A stretch of 64,000 nt of DNA from Zeugodacus cucurbitae (Eukaryota; Arthropoda; Insecta; Diptera; Tephritidae), in contig NC_071672.1 of the NCBI RefSeq assembly GCF_028554725.1, forward strand, positions 7,532,501 through 7,596,500, written 5' to 3'. Positions 1-10,494 of the stretch are shown here, one piece after another; position 1 is the first letter of the stretch, and each line of letters begins with the position of its first letter. The notes beneath the pieces were generated by a model that ran no database searches, was not told where the DNA came from, and saw nothing but the letters and a program-made list of their open reading frames with translations. The translations under genes and the position numbers were made by a program.

Positions 1-65
1 TTTAGAAACAAATAAAAAAACTGTCTTGCCTTGTTTTGTTTTGTCTTGTCTTGTCCTGTCTTGTC

Positions 66-96
66 TTCTTAATTAGTTTAGAAACAAATAAAAAAA
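66..96 (+). repeat. Type B spacer (B' form, first full copy)
   Basis: This 31-bp element starts TTCTTAATTAGTTTAGAAAC and ends in AAAT plus seven A. It shares its left two thirds with type A, but the CAAACACAATTG end is replaced by a poly-A run. Two endings occur: ATGTC TTGTC (form B, for example 2513) and CTGTC TTGCC (form B', for example 66, 537, 3459, 23777, 30402, 44560, 55133). It is usually preceded by TTGTC CTGTC TTGTC, and TTTTGTTTTGTCATG or a TTTTC cassette follows. Every copy contains AATAAA, but there is no transcript context for a polyadenylation signal. Confidence 0.95.
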
Positions 97-322
97 CTGT
101 CTTGCCTTGTTTTGTTTTGTCATGTCTTGTCATGTCATGTCTTCTCTTGTTTTGTCTTATCTTCTTAATTAATTTAAAAACAAATCAAATCAAATCTTGT
201 CTTGTCTTGTCTTGTCTTGTTTTGTCTTGTCTTGTCTTGTCTTGTCTTCTTAATTAGTCTAGAAACAAATAAAAAAAATGTCTTGTCTTGTCTTTTCTTG
301 TCTTGTCTTGTTTTGTCCTATC

Positions 323-358
323 TTCTTAATTAATTTAAAAACAAATCAAACACAATTG
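323..358 (+). repeat. Type A spacer (first full copy; commonest type)
   Basis: The 36-bp element starts TTCTTAATTAATTTAAAAAC and ends AAATCAAACACAATTG. Its last three bases belong to the next TTGTC, so the net insert between pentamers is 33 bp. It carries the palindrome TTAATTAA near the left end and ACAATTGT across the right junction, with short A runs between them. It is usually preceded by TTATC. It is the most frequent spacer and occurs throughout the window. Types C, D, E and F differ from it by a few changes, so it may be close to the ancestral form (inference). Confidence 0.95.
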
Positions 359-428
359 TCTTGAGTTGTCTTGTATTTTCCTGTCTGGCCTTGTCTTGTC
401 TTATCTTCTTAATTAATTTAAAAACAAA

Positions 429-474
429 TCAAACACAATTGTCTTGTCTTGTCAAACACAATTGTCTTGTCTTG
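429..474. repeat. 23-bp tandem duplication within a spacer end
   Basis: The right end of a type A spacer with its first pentamers (TCAAACACAATTG plus TTGTC remnants) is repeated directly at 429-451 and 452-474. The second copy is a spacer end with no left half. The same duplication occurs at 3351-3396, so it was copied with the surrounding unit. Confidence 0.9.
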
Positions 475-870
475 TCTTGTTTTGTCTTGTCATGTCTTGT
501 CATGTCTTGTCTTGTCTTGTCTTGTCCTGTCTTGTCTTCTTAATTAGTTTAGAAACAAATAAAAAAACTGTCTTGCCTTGTTTTGTTTTGTCATGTCTTG
601 TCATGTCATGTCTTCTCTTGTTTTGTCTTATCTTCTTAATTAATTTAAAAACAAATCAAACACAATTGTCTTGTCTTGTCTTGTATTTTCCAGTCTGGCC
701 TTGTCTTGTCCTGTCTTGTCCTGTCTTGTCTTGTCTTGTCTTGTCTTGTCTTGTCTTGTCTTGTCTTGCCTTGTCTTGTCTTGTCTTGTCTTGTCTTTTC
801 GTGTCTTGTCTTTTCTTGTCTGGTCTTGTCTTGTCTTGTCTTTTCTTGTCTGGTCTTGTCTTGTCTTATC

Positions 871-903
871 TTCTTAATTAATTTAAAAGCAAATCAAACA
901 TAA
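871..903 (+). repeat. Type C spacer (first of 22 copies)
   Basis: It is type A with two changes: AAAAGC for AAAAAC, and a right end of CATAATAGTC in place of CACAATTGTC, which removes the ACAATTGT palindrome. CTGTC normally follows. Starts read at 871, 2872, 3783, 6848, 10017, 14834, 18577, 22100, 27169, 30762, 31626, 32478, 33297, 34003, 34176, 35833, 37981, 44915, 46837, 48740, 49502 and 55487. Except at 34003 and 34176, it closes a cassette that contains TTTTC GTGTC and TGGTC. Confidence 0.93.
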
Positions 904-966
904 TAGTCCTGTCTGGCCTTGTCTTGTCTTATCTTCTTAATTAATTTAAAAACAAATCAAACACAA

Positions 967-1384
967 TTGTCTTGTCTTGTCCTGTCTTGTCTTGTCTTGT
1001 CTTGTCTTGTCTTGTCTTGTCTTGTCTTGTCTTGTCTTGTCTTGTCTTGTCTTGTCTTGTCTTGTCTTGTCTTGTCTTGTCTTGTCTTGTCTTGTCTTGT
1101 CTTGTCTTGTCTTGTCTTGTCTTGTCTTGCCTTACCTTGTCTTGTCTTGCCTTGTCTTGTCTTGTCTTGTCTTGTCTTGTCTTGTCTTGTCTTGTCTTGT
1201 CTTGTCTTGTCTTGTCTTGTCTTCTTGTCTTGTCTTGTCTTGTCTTGTCTTGTCTTGTCTTGTCTTGTCTTGTCTTGTCTTGTCTTGTCTTGTCTTGTCT
1301 TGTCTTGTCTTGTCTTGTCTTGTCTTGTCTTGTCTTGTCTTGTCTTGTCTTGTCTTGTCTTGTCTTGTCTTGTCTTGTCTTGTC
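967..1384. repeat. (TTGTC)n tract, 418 bp
   Basis: Starts with three TTGTC then CTGTC, the standard left edge of long tracts here. Contains TTGCC TTACC near 1128-1137 and a 3-bp TTC register break at 1222-1224. It ends in TTGTA TTTTC and a TTTTC-TTGCC run also found after the tract ending at 5693. Confidence 0.95.
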
Positions 1385-1721
1385 TTGTATTTTCTTGTCT
1401 TGTCTTGTCTTTTCTTGTCTTGCCTTGTCTTGTCTTATCTTCTTAATTAATTTAAAAACAAATCAAACACAATTGTCTTGAGTTGTCTTGTATTTTCCTG
1501 TCTGGCCTTGTCTTGTCTTATCTTCTTAATTAATTTAAAAACAAATCAAACACAATTGTCTTGTCTTGTCTTGTATTTTCCTGTTTCGCCTTGTCTTGTA
1601 TCATCTTCTTAATTAATTTAAAAACAAATCAAACACAATTGTCTTGTCTTGTCTTGTATTTTCCTGTCTGGCCTTGTCTTGTCTTATCTTCTTAATTAAT
1701 TTAAAAACAAATCAAACACAA

Positions 1722-2286
1722 TTGTCTTGTCTTGTCCTGTCTTGTCTTGTCTTGTCTTGTCCTGTCCTGTCTTGTCTTGTCTTGTCTTGTCTTGTCTTGT
1801 CTTGTCTTGTCTTGTCTTGTCTTGTCTTGTCTTGTCTTGTCTTGTCTTGTCTTGTCTTGTCTTGTCTTGTCTTGTCTTGTCTTGTCTTGTCTTGTCTTGT
1901 CTTGTCTTGTCTTGTCTTATCTTGTCTTGTCTTGTCTTGTCTTGTCTTGTCTTGCCTTGTCTTGTCTTGTCTTGTCTTGTCTTGTCTTGTCTTGTCTTGT
2001 CTTGTCTTATCTTATCTTGTCTTGTCTTGTCTTGTCTTGTATTGTCTTGTCTTGTCTTGTCTTGTCTTGTCTTGTCTTGTCTTGTCTTGTCTTGTCTTGT
2101 CTTGTCTTGTCTTGTCTTGTCTTGTCTTGTCTTGTCTTGTCTTGTCTTGTCTTGTCTTGTCTTGTCTTGTCTTGTCTTGTCTTGTCTTGTCTTGTCTTGT
2201 CTTGTCTTGTCTTGTCTTGTCTTGTCTTGTCTTGTCTTGTCTTGTCTTATCTTGTCTTGTCTTGTCTTGTCTTGTCTTGTCTTGTC
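1722..2286. repeat. (TTGTC)n tract, 565 bp
   Basis: Variants: TTATC at 1917, TTGCC at 1952, two adjacent TTATC at 2007-2016, TTGTA at 2037, then a long pure run. The TTATC-TTATC to TTGTA spacing of 30 bp recurs in the tract at 5948, which identifies them as paralogues. Confidence 0.95.
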
Positions 2287-3128
2287 TTGTATTTTCCTGT
2301 CTGGCCTTGTCTTGTCTTATCTTCTTAATTAATTTAAAAACAAATCAAACACAATTGTCTTGTCTTGTCTTGTATTTTCCTGTTTCGCCTTGTCTTGTCT
2401 CATCTTCTTAATTAATTTAAAAACAAATCAAACACAATTGTCTTGTCTTGTCTTGTTTTGTCTTGTCATGTCTTGTCATGTCTTGTCTTGTCTTGTCTTG
2501 TCCTGTCTTGTCTTCTTAATTAGTTTAGAAACAAATAAAAAAAATGTCTTGTCTTGTTTTGTTTTGTCATGTCTTGTCATGTCATGTCTTCTCTTGTTTT
2601 GTCTTATCTTCTTAATTAATTTAAAAACAAATCAAACACAATTGTCTTGTCTTGTCTTGTATTTTCCAGTCTGGCCTTGTCTTGTCCTGTCTTGTCTTGT
2701 CTTGTCTTGTCTTGTCTTGTCTTGTCTTGTCTTGTCTTGTCTTGTCTTGCCTTGTCTTGTCTTGCCTTGTCTTGTCCTGTCTTGTCTTGTCTTTTCGTGT
2801 CTTGTCTTGTCTTGTCTTGTCTTTTCGTGTCTTGTCTTTTCTTGTCTGGTCTTGTCTTGTCTCATCTTATCTTCTTAATTAATTTAAAAGCAAATCAAAC
2901 ATAATAGTCCTGTCTTGTCTTGTCTTGTCTTGTCTTGTCTTCTCTTCTTAATTAGTTTAGAAACAAATAAAAAAAATGTCTTGACTTGTCTTGTTTTGTT
3001 TTGTCATGTCTTGTCATGTCATGTCTTGACTTGTTTTGTCTTATCTTCTTAATTAATTTAAAAACAAATCAAACACAATTGTCTTGTCTTGTCTTGTATT
3101 TTCCTGTTTCGCCTTGTCTTGTCTTATC

Positions 3129-3164
3129 TTCTTAATTAATTAAAAAACAAATCAAACACAATTG
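3129..3164 (+). repeat. Type E spacer (first of 13 copies)
   Basis: It is type A with TTAATTAATTAAAAAAC in place of TTAATTAATTTAAAAAC. Starts read at 3129, 7105, 10268, 15120, 18843, 22357, 24182, 27426, 38207, 41155, 45201, 49833 and 55753. It nearly always follows a TTTCGCC cassette. Copies at 10268, 15120 and 18843 share the further change AAATGAAACAC. Copies from 38207 on follow GTGTTATC instead of TCTTATC. Confidence 0.92.
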
Positions 3165-3350
3165 TCTTGTCTTGTCTTGTCTTGTCTTGTTTTGTCTTGT
3201 CATGTCTTGTCTTGTCTTCTCTTGTCTTGTCTTCTTAATTAGTTTAGAAACAAATAAAAAAAATGTCTTGTCTTGTTTTGTTTTGTCATGTCTTGTCATG
3301 TCATGTCTTCTCTTGTTTTGTCTTATCTTCTTAATTAATTTAAAAACAAA

Positions 3351-3396
3351 TCAAACACAATTGTCTTGTCTTGTCAAACACAATTGTCTTGTCTTG
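3351..3396. repeat. 23-bp tandem duplication, second locus
   Basis: Same spacer-end duplication as at 429-474, offset 2922 bp. It marks the start of the second left-family unit. Confidence 0.9.
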
Positions 3397-3878
3397 TCTT
3401 GTTTTGTCTTGTCATGTCTTGTCATGTCTTGTCTTGTCTTGTCTTGTCCTGTCTTGTCTTCTTAATTAGTTTAGAAACAAATAAAAAAACTGTCTTGCCT
3501 TGTTTTGTTTTGTCATGTCTTGTCATGTCATGTCTTCTCTTGTTTTGTCTTATCTTCTTAATTAATTTAAAAACAAATCAAACACAATTGTCTTGTCTTG
3601 TCTTGTATTTTCCAGTCTGGCCTTGTCTTGTCCTGTCTTGTCCTGTCTTGTCTTGTCTTGTCTTGTCTTGTCTTGTCTTGTCTTGTCTTGCCTTGTCTTG
3701 TCTTGTCTTGTCTTGTCTTTTCTTGTCTTTTCGTGTCTTGTCTTTTCTTGTCTGGTCTTGTCTTGTCTTGTCTTTTCTTATCTTCTTAATTAATTTAAAA
3801 GCAAATCAAACATAATAGTCCTGTCTGGCCTTGTCTTGTCTTATCTTCTTAATTAATTTAAAAACAAATCAAACACAA

Positions 3879-4646
3879 TTGTCTTGTCTTGTCCTGTCTT
3901 GTCTTGTCTTGTCTTGTCTTGTCTTGTCTTGTCTTGTCTTGTCTTGTCTTGTCTTGTCTTGTCTTGTCTTGTCTTGTCTTGTCTTGTCTTGTCTTGTCTT
4001 GTCTTGTCTTGTCTTGTCTTGTCTTGTCTTGCCTTACCTTGTCTTGTCTTGCCTTGTCTTGTCTTGTCTTGTCTTGTCTTGTCTTGTCTTGTCTTGTCTT
4101 GTCTTGTCTTGTCTTGTCTTGTCTTGTCTTCTTGTCTTGTCTTGTCTTGTCTTGTCTTGTCTTGTCTTGTCTTGTCTTGTCTTGTCTTGTCTTGTCTTGT
4201 CTTGTCTTGTCTTGTCTTGTCTTGTCTTGTCTTGTCTTGTCTTGTCTTGTCTTGTCTTGTCTTGTCTTGTCTTGTCTTGTCTTGTCTTGTCTTGTCTTGT
4301 CTTGTCTTGTCTTGTCTTGTCTTGTCTTGTCTTGTCTTGTCTTGTCTTGTCTTGTCTTGTCTTGTCTTGTCTTGTCTTGTCTTGTCTTGTCTTGTCTTGT
4401 CTTGTCTTGTCTTGTCTTGTCTTGTCTTGTCTTGTCTTGTCTTGTCTTGTCTTGTCTTGTCTTGTCTTGTCTTGTCTTGTCTTGTCTTGTCTTGTCTTGT
4501 CTTGTCTTGTCTTGTCTTGTCTTGTCTTGTCTTGTCTTGTCTTGTCTAGTCTTGTCTTGTCTTGTCTTGTCTTGTCTTGTCTTGTCTTGTCTTGTCTTGT
4601 CTTGTCTTGTCTTGTCTTGTCTTGTCTTGTCTTGTCTTGTCTTGTC
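3879..4646. repeat. (TTGTC)n tract, 768 bp
   Basis: Carries TTGCC TTACC near 4029-4038 and the 3-bp TTC break at 4129-4131, both as in the tract at 967. A TAGTC variant lies at 4547-4551. The run 4132-4546 (83 units) looks perfect. Confidence 0.95.
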
Positions 4647-4863
4647 TTCTTAATTAGTCTAGAAACAAATAAAAAAAATGTCTTGTCTTGTCTTTTCTTG
4701 TCTTGTCTTTTCTTGTCTGGCCTTGTCTTGTCTTGTTTTGTCCTATCTTCTTAATTAATTTAAAAACAAATCAAACACAATTGTCTTGAGTTGTCTTGTA
4801 TTTTCCTGTCTGGCCTTGTCTTGTCTTATCTTCTTAATTAATTTAAAAACAAATCAAACACAA

Positions 4864-5693
4864 TTGTCTTGTCTTGTCCTGTCCTGTCCTGTCTTGTCTT
4901 GTCTTGTCTTGTCTTGTCTTGTCTTGTCTTGTCTTGTCTTGTCTTGTCTTGTCTTGTCTTGTCTTGTCTTGTCTTGTCTTGTCTTGTCTTGTCTTGTCTT
5001 GTCTTGTCTTGCCTTGCCTTGCCTTGCCTTGCCTTGCCTTGTCTTGTCTTGTCTTGTCTTGTCTTGTCTTGTCTTGTCTTGTCTTGTCTTGTCTTGTCTT
5101 GTCTTGTCTTGTCTTGTCTTGTCTTGTCTTGTCTTGTCTTGTCTTGTCTTGTCTTGTCTTGTCTTGTCTTGTCTTGTCTTGTCTTGTCTTGTCTTGTCTT
5201 GTCTTGTCTTGTCTTGTCTTGTCTTGTCTTGTCTTGTCTTGTCTTGTCTTGTCTTGTCTTGTCTTGTCTTGTCTTGTCTTGTCTTGTCTTGTCTTGTCTT
5301 GTCTTGTCTTGTCTTGTCTTGTCTTGTCTTGTCTTGTCTTGTCTTGTCTTGTCTTGTCTTGTCTTGTCTTGTCTTGTCTTGTCTTGTCTTGTCTTGTCTT
5401 GTCTTGTCTTGTCTTGTCTTGTCTTGTCTTGTCTTGTCTTGTCTTGTCTTGTCTTGTCTTGTCTTGTCTTGTCTTGTCTTGTCTTGTCTTGTCTTGTCTT
5501 GTCTTGTCTTGTCTTGTCTTGTCTTGTCTTGTCTTGTCTTGTCTTGTCTTGTCTTGTCTTGTCTTGTCTTGTCTTGTCTTGTCTTGTCTTGTCTTGTCTT
5601 GTCTTGTCTTGTCTTGTCTTGTCTTGTCTTGTCTTGTCTTGTCTTGTCTTGTCTTGTCTTGTCTTGTCTTGTCTTGTCTTGTCTTGTCTTGTC
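4864..5693. repeat. (TTGTC)n tract, 830 bp, with a TTGCC x6 patch
   Basis: Six consecutive TTGCC units at 5009-5038 form a homogenised sub-block of one variant. From 5039 to 5693 (131 units) the tract looks perfect. The left edge has CTGTC CTGTC. Confidence 0.95.
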
Positions 5694-5947
5694 TTGTATT
5701 TTCTTGTCTTGTCTTGTCTTTTCTTGTCTTGCCTTGTCTTGTCTTATCTTCTTAATTAATTTAAAAACAAATCAAACACAATTGTCTTGAGTTGTCTTGT
5801 ATTTTCCTGTCTGGCCTTGTCTTGTCTTATCTTCTTAATTAATTTAAAAACAAATCAAACACAATTGTCTTGTCTTGTCTTGTATTTTCCTGTTTCGCCT
5901 TGTCTTGTATCATCTTCTTAATTAATTTAAAAACAAATCAAACACAA

Positions 5948-6257
5948 TTGTCTTGTCTTGTCTTGTCTTATCTTATCTTGTCTTGTCTTGTCTTGTCTTG
6001 TATTGTCTTGTCTTGTCTTGTCTTGTCTTGTCTTGTCTTGTCTTGTCTTGTCTTGTCTTGTCTTGTCTTGTCTTGTCTTGTCTTGTCTTGTCTTGTCTTG
6101 TCTTGTCTTGTCTTGTCTTGTCTTGTCTTGTCTTGTCTTGTCTTGTCTTGTCTTGTCTTGTCTTGTCTTGTCTTGTCTTGTCTTGTCTTGTCTTGTCTTG
6201 TCTTGTCTTGTCTTGTCTTGTCTTGTCTTGTCTTGTCTTGTCTTGTCTTGTCTTGTC
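5948..6257. repeat. (TTGTC)n tract, 310 bp
   Basis: Starts within four units of TTATC TTATC (5968-5977) and TTGTA (5998), so it equals the right part of the tract at 1722. It lacks the usual CTGTC left edge, consistent with a deletion that removed it. Confidence 0.94.
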
Positions 6258-7419
6258 TTGTATTTTCCTGTCTGGCCTTGTCTTGTCTTATCTTCTTAAT
6301 TAATTTAAAAACAAATCAAACACAATTGTCTTGTCTTGTCTTGTATTTTCCTGTTTCGCCTTGTCTTGTCTCATCTTCTTAATTAATTTAAAAACAAATC
6401 AAACACAATTGTCTTGTCTTGTCTTGTTTTGTCTTGTCATGTCTTGTCATGTCTTGTCTTGTCTTGTCTTGTCCTGTCTTGTCTTCTTAATTAGTTTAGA
6501 AACAAATAAAAAAAATGTCTTGTCTTGTTTTGTTTTGTCATGTCTTGTCATGTCATGTCTTCTCTTGTTTTGTCTTATCTTCTTAATTAATTTAAAAACA
6601 AATCAAACACAATTGTCTTGTCTTGTCTTGTATTTTCCAGTCTGGCCTTGTCTTGTCCTGTCTTGTCTTGTCTTGTCTTGTCTTGTCTTGTCTTGTCTTG
6701 TCTTGTCTTGTCTTGTCTTGTCTTGCCTTGTCTTGTCTTGCCTTGTCTTGTCCTGTCTTGTCTTGTCTTTTCGTGTCTTGTCTTGTCTTGTCTTGTCTTT
6801 TCGTGTCTTGTCTTTTCTTGTCTGGTCTTGTCTTGTCTCATCTTATCTTCTTAATTAATTTAAAAGCAAATCAAACATAATAGTCCTGTCTTGTCTTGTC
6901 TTGTCTTGTCTTGTCTTCTCTTCTTAATTAGTTTAGAAACAAATAAAAAAAATGTCTTGACTTGTCTTGTTTTGTTTTGTCATGTCTTGTCATGTCATGT
7001 CTTGACTTGTTTTGTCTTATCTTCTTAATTAATTTAAAAACAAATCAAACACAATTGTCTTGTCTTGTCTTGTATTTTCCTGTTTCGCCTTGTCTTGTCT
7101 TATCTTCTTAATTAATTAAAAAACAAATCAAACACAATTGTCTTGTCTTGTCTTGTCTTGTCTTGTTTTGTCTTGTCATGTCTTGTCTTGTCTTCTCTTG
7201 TCTTGTCTTCTTAATTAGTTTAGAAACAAATAAAAAAAATGTCTTGTCTTGTTTTGTTTTGTCATGTCTTGTCATGTCATGTCTTCTCTTGTTTTGTCTT
7301 ATCTTCTTAATTAATTTAAAAACAAATCAAACACAATTGTCTTGTCTTGTCTTGTATTTTCCTGTCTGGCCTTGTCTTGTCTTATCTTCTTAATTAATTT
7401 AAAAACAAATCAAACACAA

Positions 7420-8149
7420 TTGTCTTGTCTTGTCCTGTCTTGTCTTGTCTTGTCTTGTCCTGTCCTGCCTTGTCTTGTCTTGTCTTGTCTTGTCTTGTCT
7501 TGTCTCGTCTTGTCTTGTCTTGTCTTGTCTTGTCTTGTCTTGTCTTGTCTTGTCTTGTCTTGTCTTGTCTTGTCTTGTCTTGTCTTGTCTTGTCTTGTCT
7601 TATCTTGTCTTATCTTGTCTTGTCTTGTCTTGTCTTGTCTTGTCTTGTCTTGTCTTGTCTTGTCTTGTCTTGTCTTGTCTTGTCTTGTATTGTCTTGTCT
7701 TGTCTTGTCTTGTCTTGTCTTGTCTTGTCTTGTCTTGTCTTGTCTTGTCTTGTCTTGTCTTGTCTTGTCTTGTCTTGTCTTGTCTTGTCTTGTCTTGTCT
7801 TGTCTTGTCTTGTCTTGTCTTGTCTTGTCTTGTCTTGTCTTGTCTTGTCTTGTCTTGTCTTGTCTTGTCTTGTCTTGTCTTGTCTTGTCTTGTCTTGTCT
7901 TGTCTTGTCTTGTCTTGTCTTGTCTTGTCTTGTCTTGTCTTGTCTTGTCTTGTCTTGTCTTGTCTTGTCTTGTCTTGTCTTGTCTTGTCTTGTCTTGTCT
8001 TGTCTTGTCTTGTCTTGTCTTGTCTTGTCTTGTCTTGTCTTGTCTTGTCTTGTCTTGTCTTGTCTTGTCTTGTCTTGTCTTGTCTTGTCTTGTCTTGTCT
8101 TGTCTTGTCTTGTCTTGTCTTGTCTTGTCTTGTCTTGTCTTGTCTTGTC
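7420..8149. repeat. (TTGTC)n tract, 730 bp
   Basis: Early variants: CTGTC CTGCC near 7455, TCGTC-type change near 7505, TTATC at 7600 and 7610, TTGTA at 7685. From 7690 to 8149 it is pure by eye. Confidence 0.94.
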
Positions 8150-8300
8150 TTGTATTTTCCTGTCCGGCCTTGTCTTGTCTTATCTTCTTAATTAATTTAA
8201 AAACAAATCAAACACAATTGTCTTGTCTTGTCTTGTATTTTCCTGTCTGGCCTTGTCTTGTCTTATCTTCTTAATTAATTTAAAAACAAATCAAACACAA

Positions 8301-9368
8301 TTGTCTTGTCTTGTCCTGTCTTGTCTTGTCTTGTCTTGTCTTGTCTTGTCTTGTCTTGTCTTGTCTTGTCTTGTCTTGTCTTGTCTTGTCTTGTCTTGTC
8401 TTGCCTTGTCTTGTCTTGTCTTGTCTTGTCTTGTCTTGTCTTGTCTTGTCTTGTCTTCTTGTCTTGTCTTGTCTTGTCTTGTCTTGTCTTGTCTTGTCTT
8501 GTCTTGTCTTGTCTTGTCTTGTCTTGTCTTGTCTTGTCTTGTCTTGTCTTGTCCTGTCTTGTCTTGTCTTGTCTTGTCCTGTCTTGTCTTGTCTTGTCTT
8601 GTCTTGTCTTGTCTTGTCTTGTCTTGTCTTGTCTTGTCTTGTCTTGTCTTGTCTTGTCTTGTCTTGTCTTGTCTTGTCTTGTCTTGTCTTGTCTTGTCTT
8701 GTCTTGTCTTGTCTTGTCTTGTCTTGTCTTGTCTTGTCTTGTCTTGTCTTGTCTTGTCTTGTCTTGTCTTGTCTTGTCTTGTCTTGTCTTGTCTTGTCTT
8801 GTCTTGTCTTGTCTTGTCTTGTCTTGTCTTGTCTTTTCTTGTCTTGTCTTGTCTTGTCTTGTCTTGTCTTGTCTTGTCTTGTCTTGTCTTGTCTTGTCTT
8901 GTCTTGTCTTGTCTTGTCTTGTCTTGTCTTGTCTTGTCTTGTCTTGTCTTGTCTTGTCTTGTCTTGTCTTGTCTTGTCTTGTCTTGTCTTGTCTTGTCTT
9001 GTCTTGTCTTGTCTTGTCTTGTCTTGTCTTGTCTTGTCTTGTCTTGTCTTGTCTTGTCTTGTCTTGTCTTGTCTTGTCTTGTCTTGTCTTGTCTTGTCTT
9101 GTCTTGTCTTGTCTTGTCTTGTCTTGTCTTGTCTTGTCTTGTCTTGTCTTGTCTTGTCTTGTCTTGTCTTGTCTTGTCTTGTCTTGTCTTGTCTTGTCTT
9201 GTCTTGTCTTGTCTTGTCTTGTCTTGTCTTGTCTTGTCTTGTCTTGTCTTGTCTTGTCTTGTCTTGTCTTGTCTTGTCTTGTCTTGTCTTGTCTTGTCTT
9301 GTCTTGTCTTGTCTTGTCTTGTCTTGTCTTGTCTTGTCTTGTCTTGTCTTGTCTTGTCTTGTCTTGTC
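8301..9368. repeat. (TTGTC)n tract, 1068 bp
   Basis: Left-side variants: TTGCC near 8401, 3-bp TTC break at 8456, CTGTC at 8554 and 8579, TTTTC at 8834. The last 530 bp (106 units) look perfect. Ends in TTTTC TTGTC TGGCC. Confidence 0.95.
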
Positions 9369-10184
9369 TTTTCTTGTCTGGCCTTGTCTTGTCTTATCTT
9401 CTTAATTAATTTAAAAACAAATCAAACACAATTGTCTTGAGTTGTCTTGTATTTTCCTGTCTGGCCTTGTCTTGTCTTATCTTCTTAATTAATTTAAAAA
9501 CAAATCAAACACAATTGTCTTGTCTTGTCTTGTATTTTCCTGTTTCGCCTTGTCTTGTCTCATCTTCTTAATTAATTTAAAAACAAATCAAAGACAATTG
9601 TCTTGTCTTGTCTTGTTTTGTCTTGTCATGTCTTGTCATGTCTTGTCTTGTCTTGTCTTGTCCTGTCTTGTCTTCTTAATTAGTTTAGAAACAAATAAAA
9701 AAAATGTCTTGTCTTGTTTTGTTTTGTCATGTCTTGTCATGTCATGTCTTCTCTTGTTTTGTCTTATCTTCTTAATTAATTTAAAAACAAATCAAACACA
9801 ATTGTCTTGTCTTGTCTTGTATTTTCCAGTCTGGCCTTGTCTTGTCCTGTCTTGTCTTGTCTTGTCTTGTCTTGTCTTGTCTTGTCTTGTCTTGTCTTGT
9901 CTTGTCTTGCCTTGTCTTGTCCTGTCTTGTCTTGTCTTTTCGTGTCTTGTCTTGTCTTGTCTTGTCTTTTCGTGTCTTGTCTTTTCTTGTCTGGTCTTGT
10001 CTTGTCTTATCTTATCTTCTTAATTAATTTAAAAGCAAATCAAACATAATAGTCCTGTCTTGTCTTGTCTTGTCTTGTCTTGTCTTGTCTTGTCTTGTCT
10101 TGTCTTGTCTTGTCTTGTCTTGTCTTGTCTTGTCTTGTCTTGTCTTGTCTTGTCTTGTCTTGTCTTGTCTTGTCTTGTCTTTTC

Positions 10185-10217
10185 TTCTTAATTAGTTTAG
10201 AAACAAATCAAACACAA
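10185..10217 (+). repeat. Type F spacer, B/A hybrid (first of 4 copies)
   Basis: The left half is type B (TTAATTAGTTTAGAAAC) and the right half is type A (AAATCAAACACAATTG). The other copies start at 15037, 18760 and 24099. All four follow TTTTC and precede a TTTCGCC cassette and a type E spacer. The simplest explanation is recombination between a B and an A spacer within their shared GAAACAAAT/AAAACAAAT stretch, followed by copying of the unit (inference). Confidence 0.92.
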
Positions 10218-10494
10218 TTGTCTTGTCTTGTCTTGTATTTTCCTGTTTCGCCTTGTCTTGTCTTATCTTCTTAATTAATTAAAAAACAAATGAAACACAA
10301 TTGTCTTGTCTTGTCTTGTCTTGTTTTGTCTTGTCATGTCTTGTCTTGTCTTCTCTTGTCTTGTTTTCTTAATTAGTTTAGAAACAAATAAAAAAAATGT
10401 CTTGTCTTGTTTTGTTTTGTCATGTCTTGTCATGTCATGTCTTCTCTTGTTTTGTCTTATCTTCTTAATTAATTTAAAAACAAATCAAACACAA

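Larger units (their letters stand above)
1..428. repeat. Left-edge partial unit
   Basis: Contains a B' spacer cut by the window start, a second B' at 66, type A spacers, and a B spacer at 247 with the variant GTCTAG for GTTTAG. The only other GTCTAG copy noticed is at 4647, so this segment probably matches the part of the array just before a unit like 4647-4860. Confidence 0.85.
429..3350. repeat. HOR unit, left family copy 1 (about 2.92 kb)
   Basis: Order: 23-bp spacer-end duplication, ATGTC cassette, B', TTTTG cassette, A, CAGTCTGGCC cassette, GTGTC cassettes, C, A, tract 967-1384, TTGAG cassette, A, TTTCGCC cassette, A, tract 1722-2286, TCATC cassette, A, B, A, C, B with TTGAC, A, E, B, A. 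The 2922-bp offset to the next copy is set by the duplicated spacer end at 429 and 3351. Confidence 0.88.
3351..7337. repeat. HOR unit, left family copy 2 (about 3.98 kb)
   Basis: Same cassette order as the unit at 429, with three differences. An extra module (B with GTCTAG, TTTTC cassette, A, TTGAG cassette, A) lies at 4647-4863 between two tracts. The tracts are longer. The cassette and spacer before the second tract, with about 285 bp of tract, are missing at 5948. The right part (2400-3350 against 6371-7326) runs at an offset of 3971 to 3976 bp. Confidence 0.87.
7338..9519. repeat. Two-tract segment with simple A-spacer cassettes
   Basis: TCTGGCC cassettes and A spacers around the tracts 7420-8149 and 8301-9368. 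The first tract ends in TTTTCCTGTCCGGCC (near 8153), a CCGG variant found elsewhere only after the tract ending at 12671. The two-tract layout matches 11573-14336. Confidence 0.86.

Noticed and set aside
66..96. AATAAA polyadenylation signal or A-rich retroposon tail in type B spacers
   Set aside because: The A run is 7 to 8 bases in nearly every copy, with no retroposon body, target-site duplication or coding sequence upstream. It is part of the spacer consensus.
323..358. Spacer as a miniature transposable element
   Set aside because: Too short, no terminal inverted repeats (the two palindromes differ), no target-site duplication separable from the pentamer, and a fixed orientation. Spread fits tandem duplication instead.
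444..881. LSCLV-rich translation resembling a hydrophobic, cysteine-rich membrane protein
   Set aside because: It is the direct translation of the pentamer. The same peptide arises in all three frames, and spacers add the constant INLKTNQT or ISLETNKK strings.
967..1384. Triplex-forming (H-DNA) mirror repeat
   Set aside because: GACAA is not all purine: each unit has a C in the purine-rich strand, which breaks the homopurine run needed for stable triplex.
2780..2850. CENP-B-box-like sites around TTTTCGTG and TTTCGCC
   Set aside because: The TTCG core is present, but the ANNCGGG half of the box is missing in every copy inspected.
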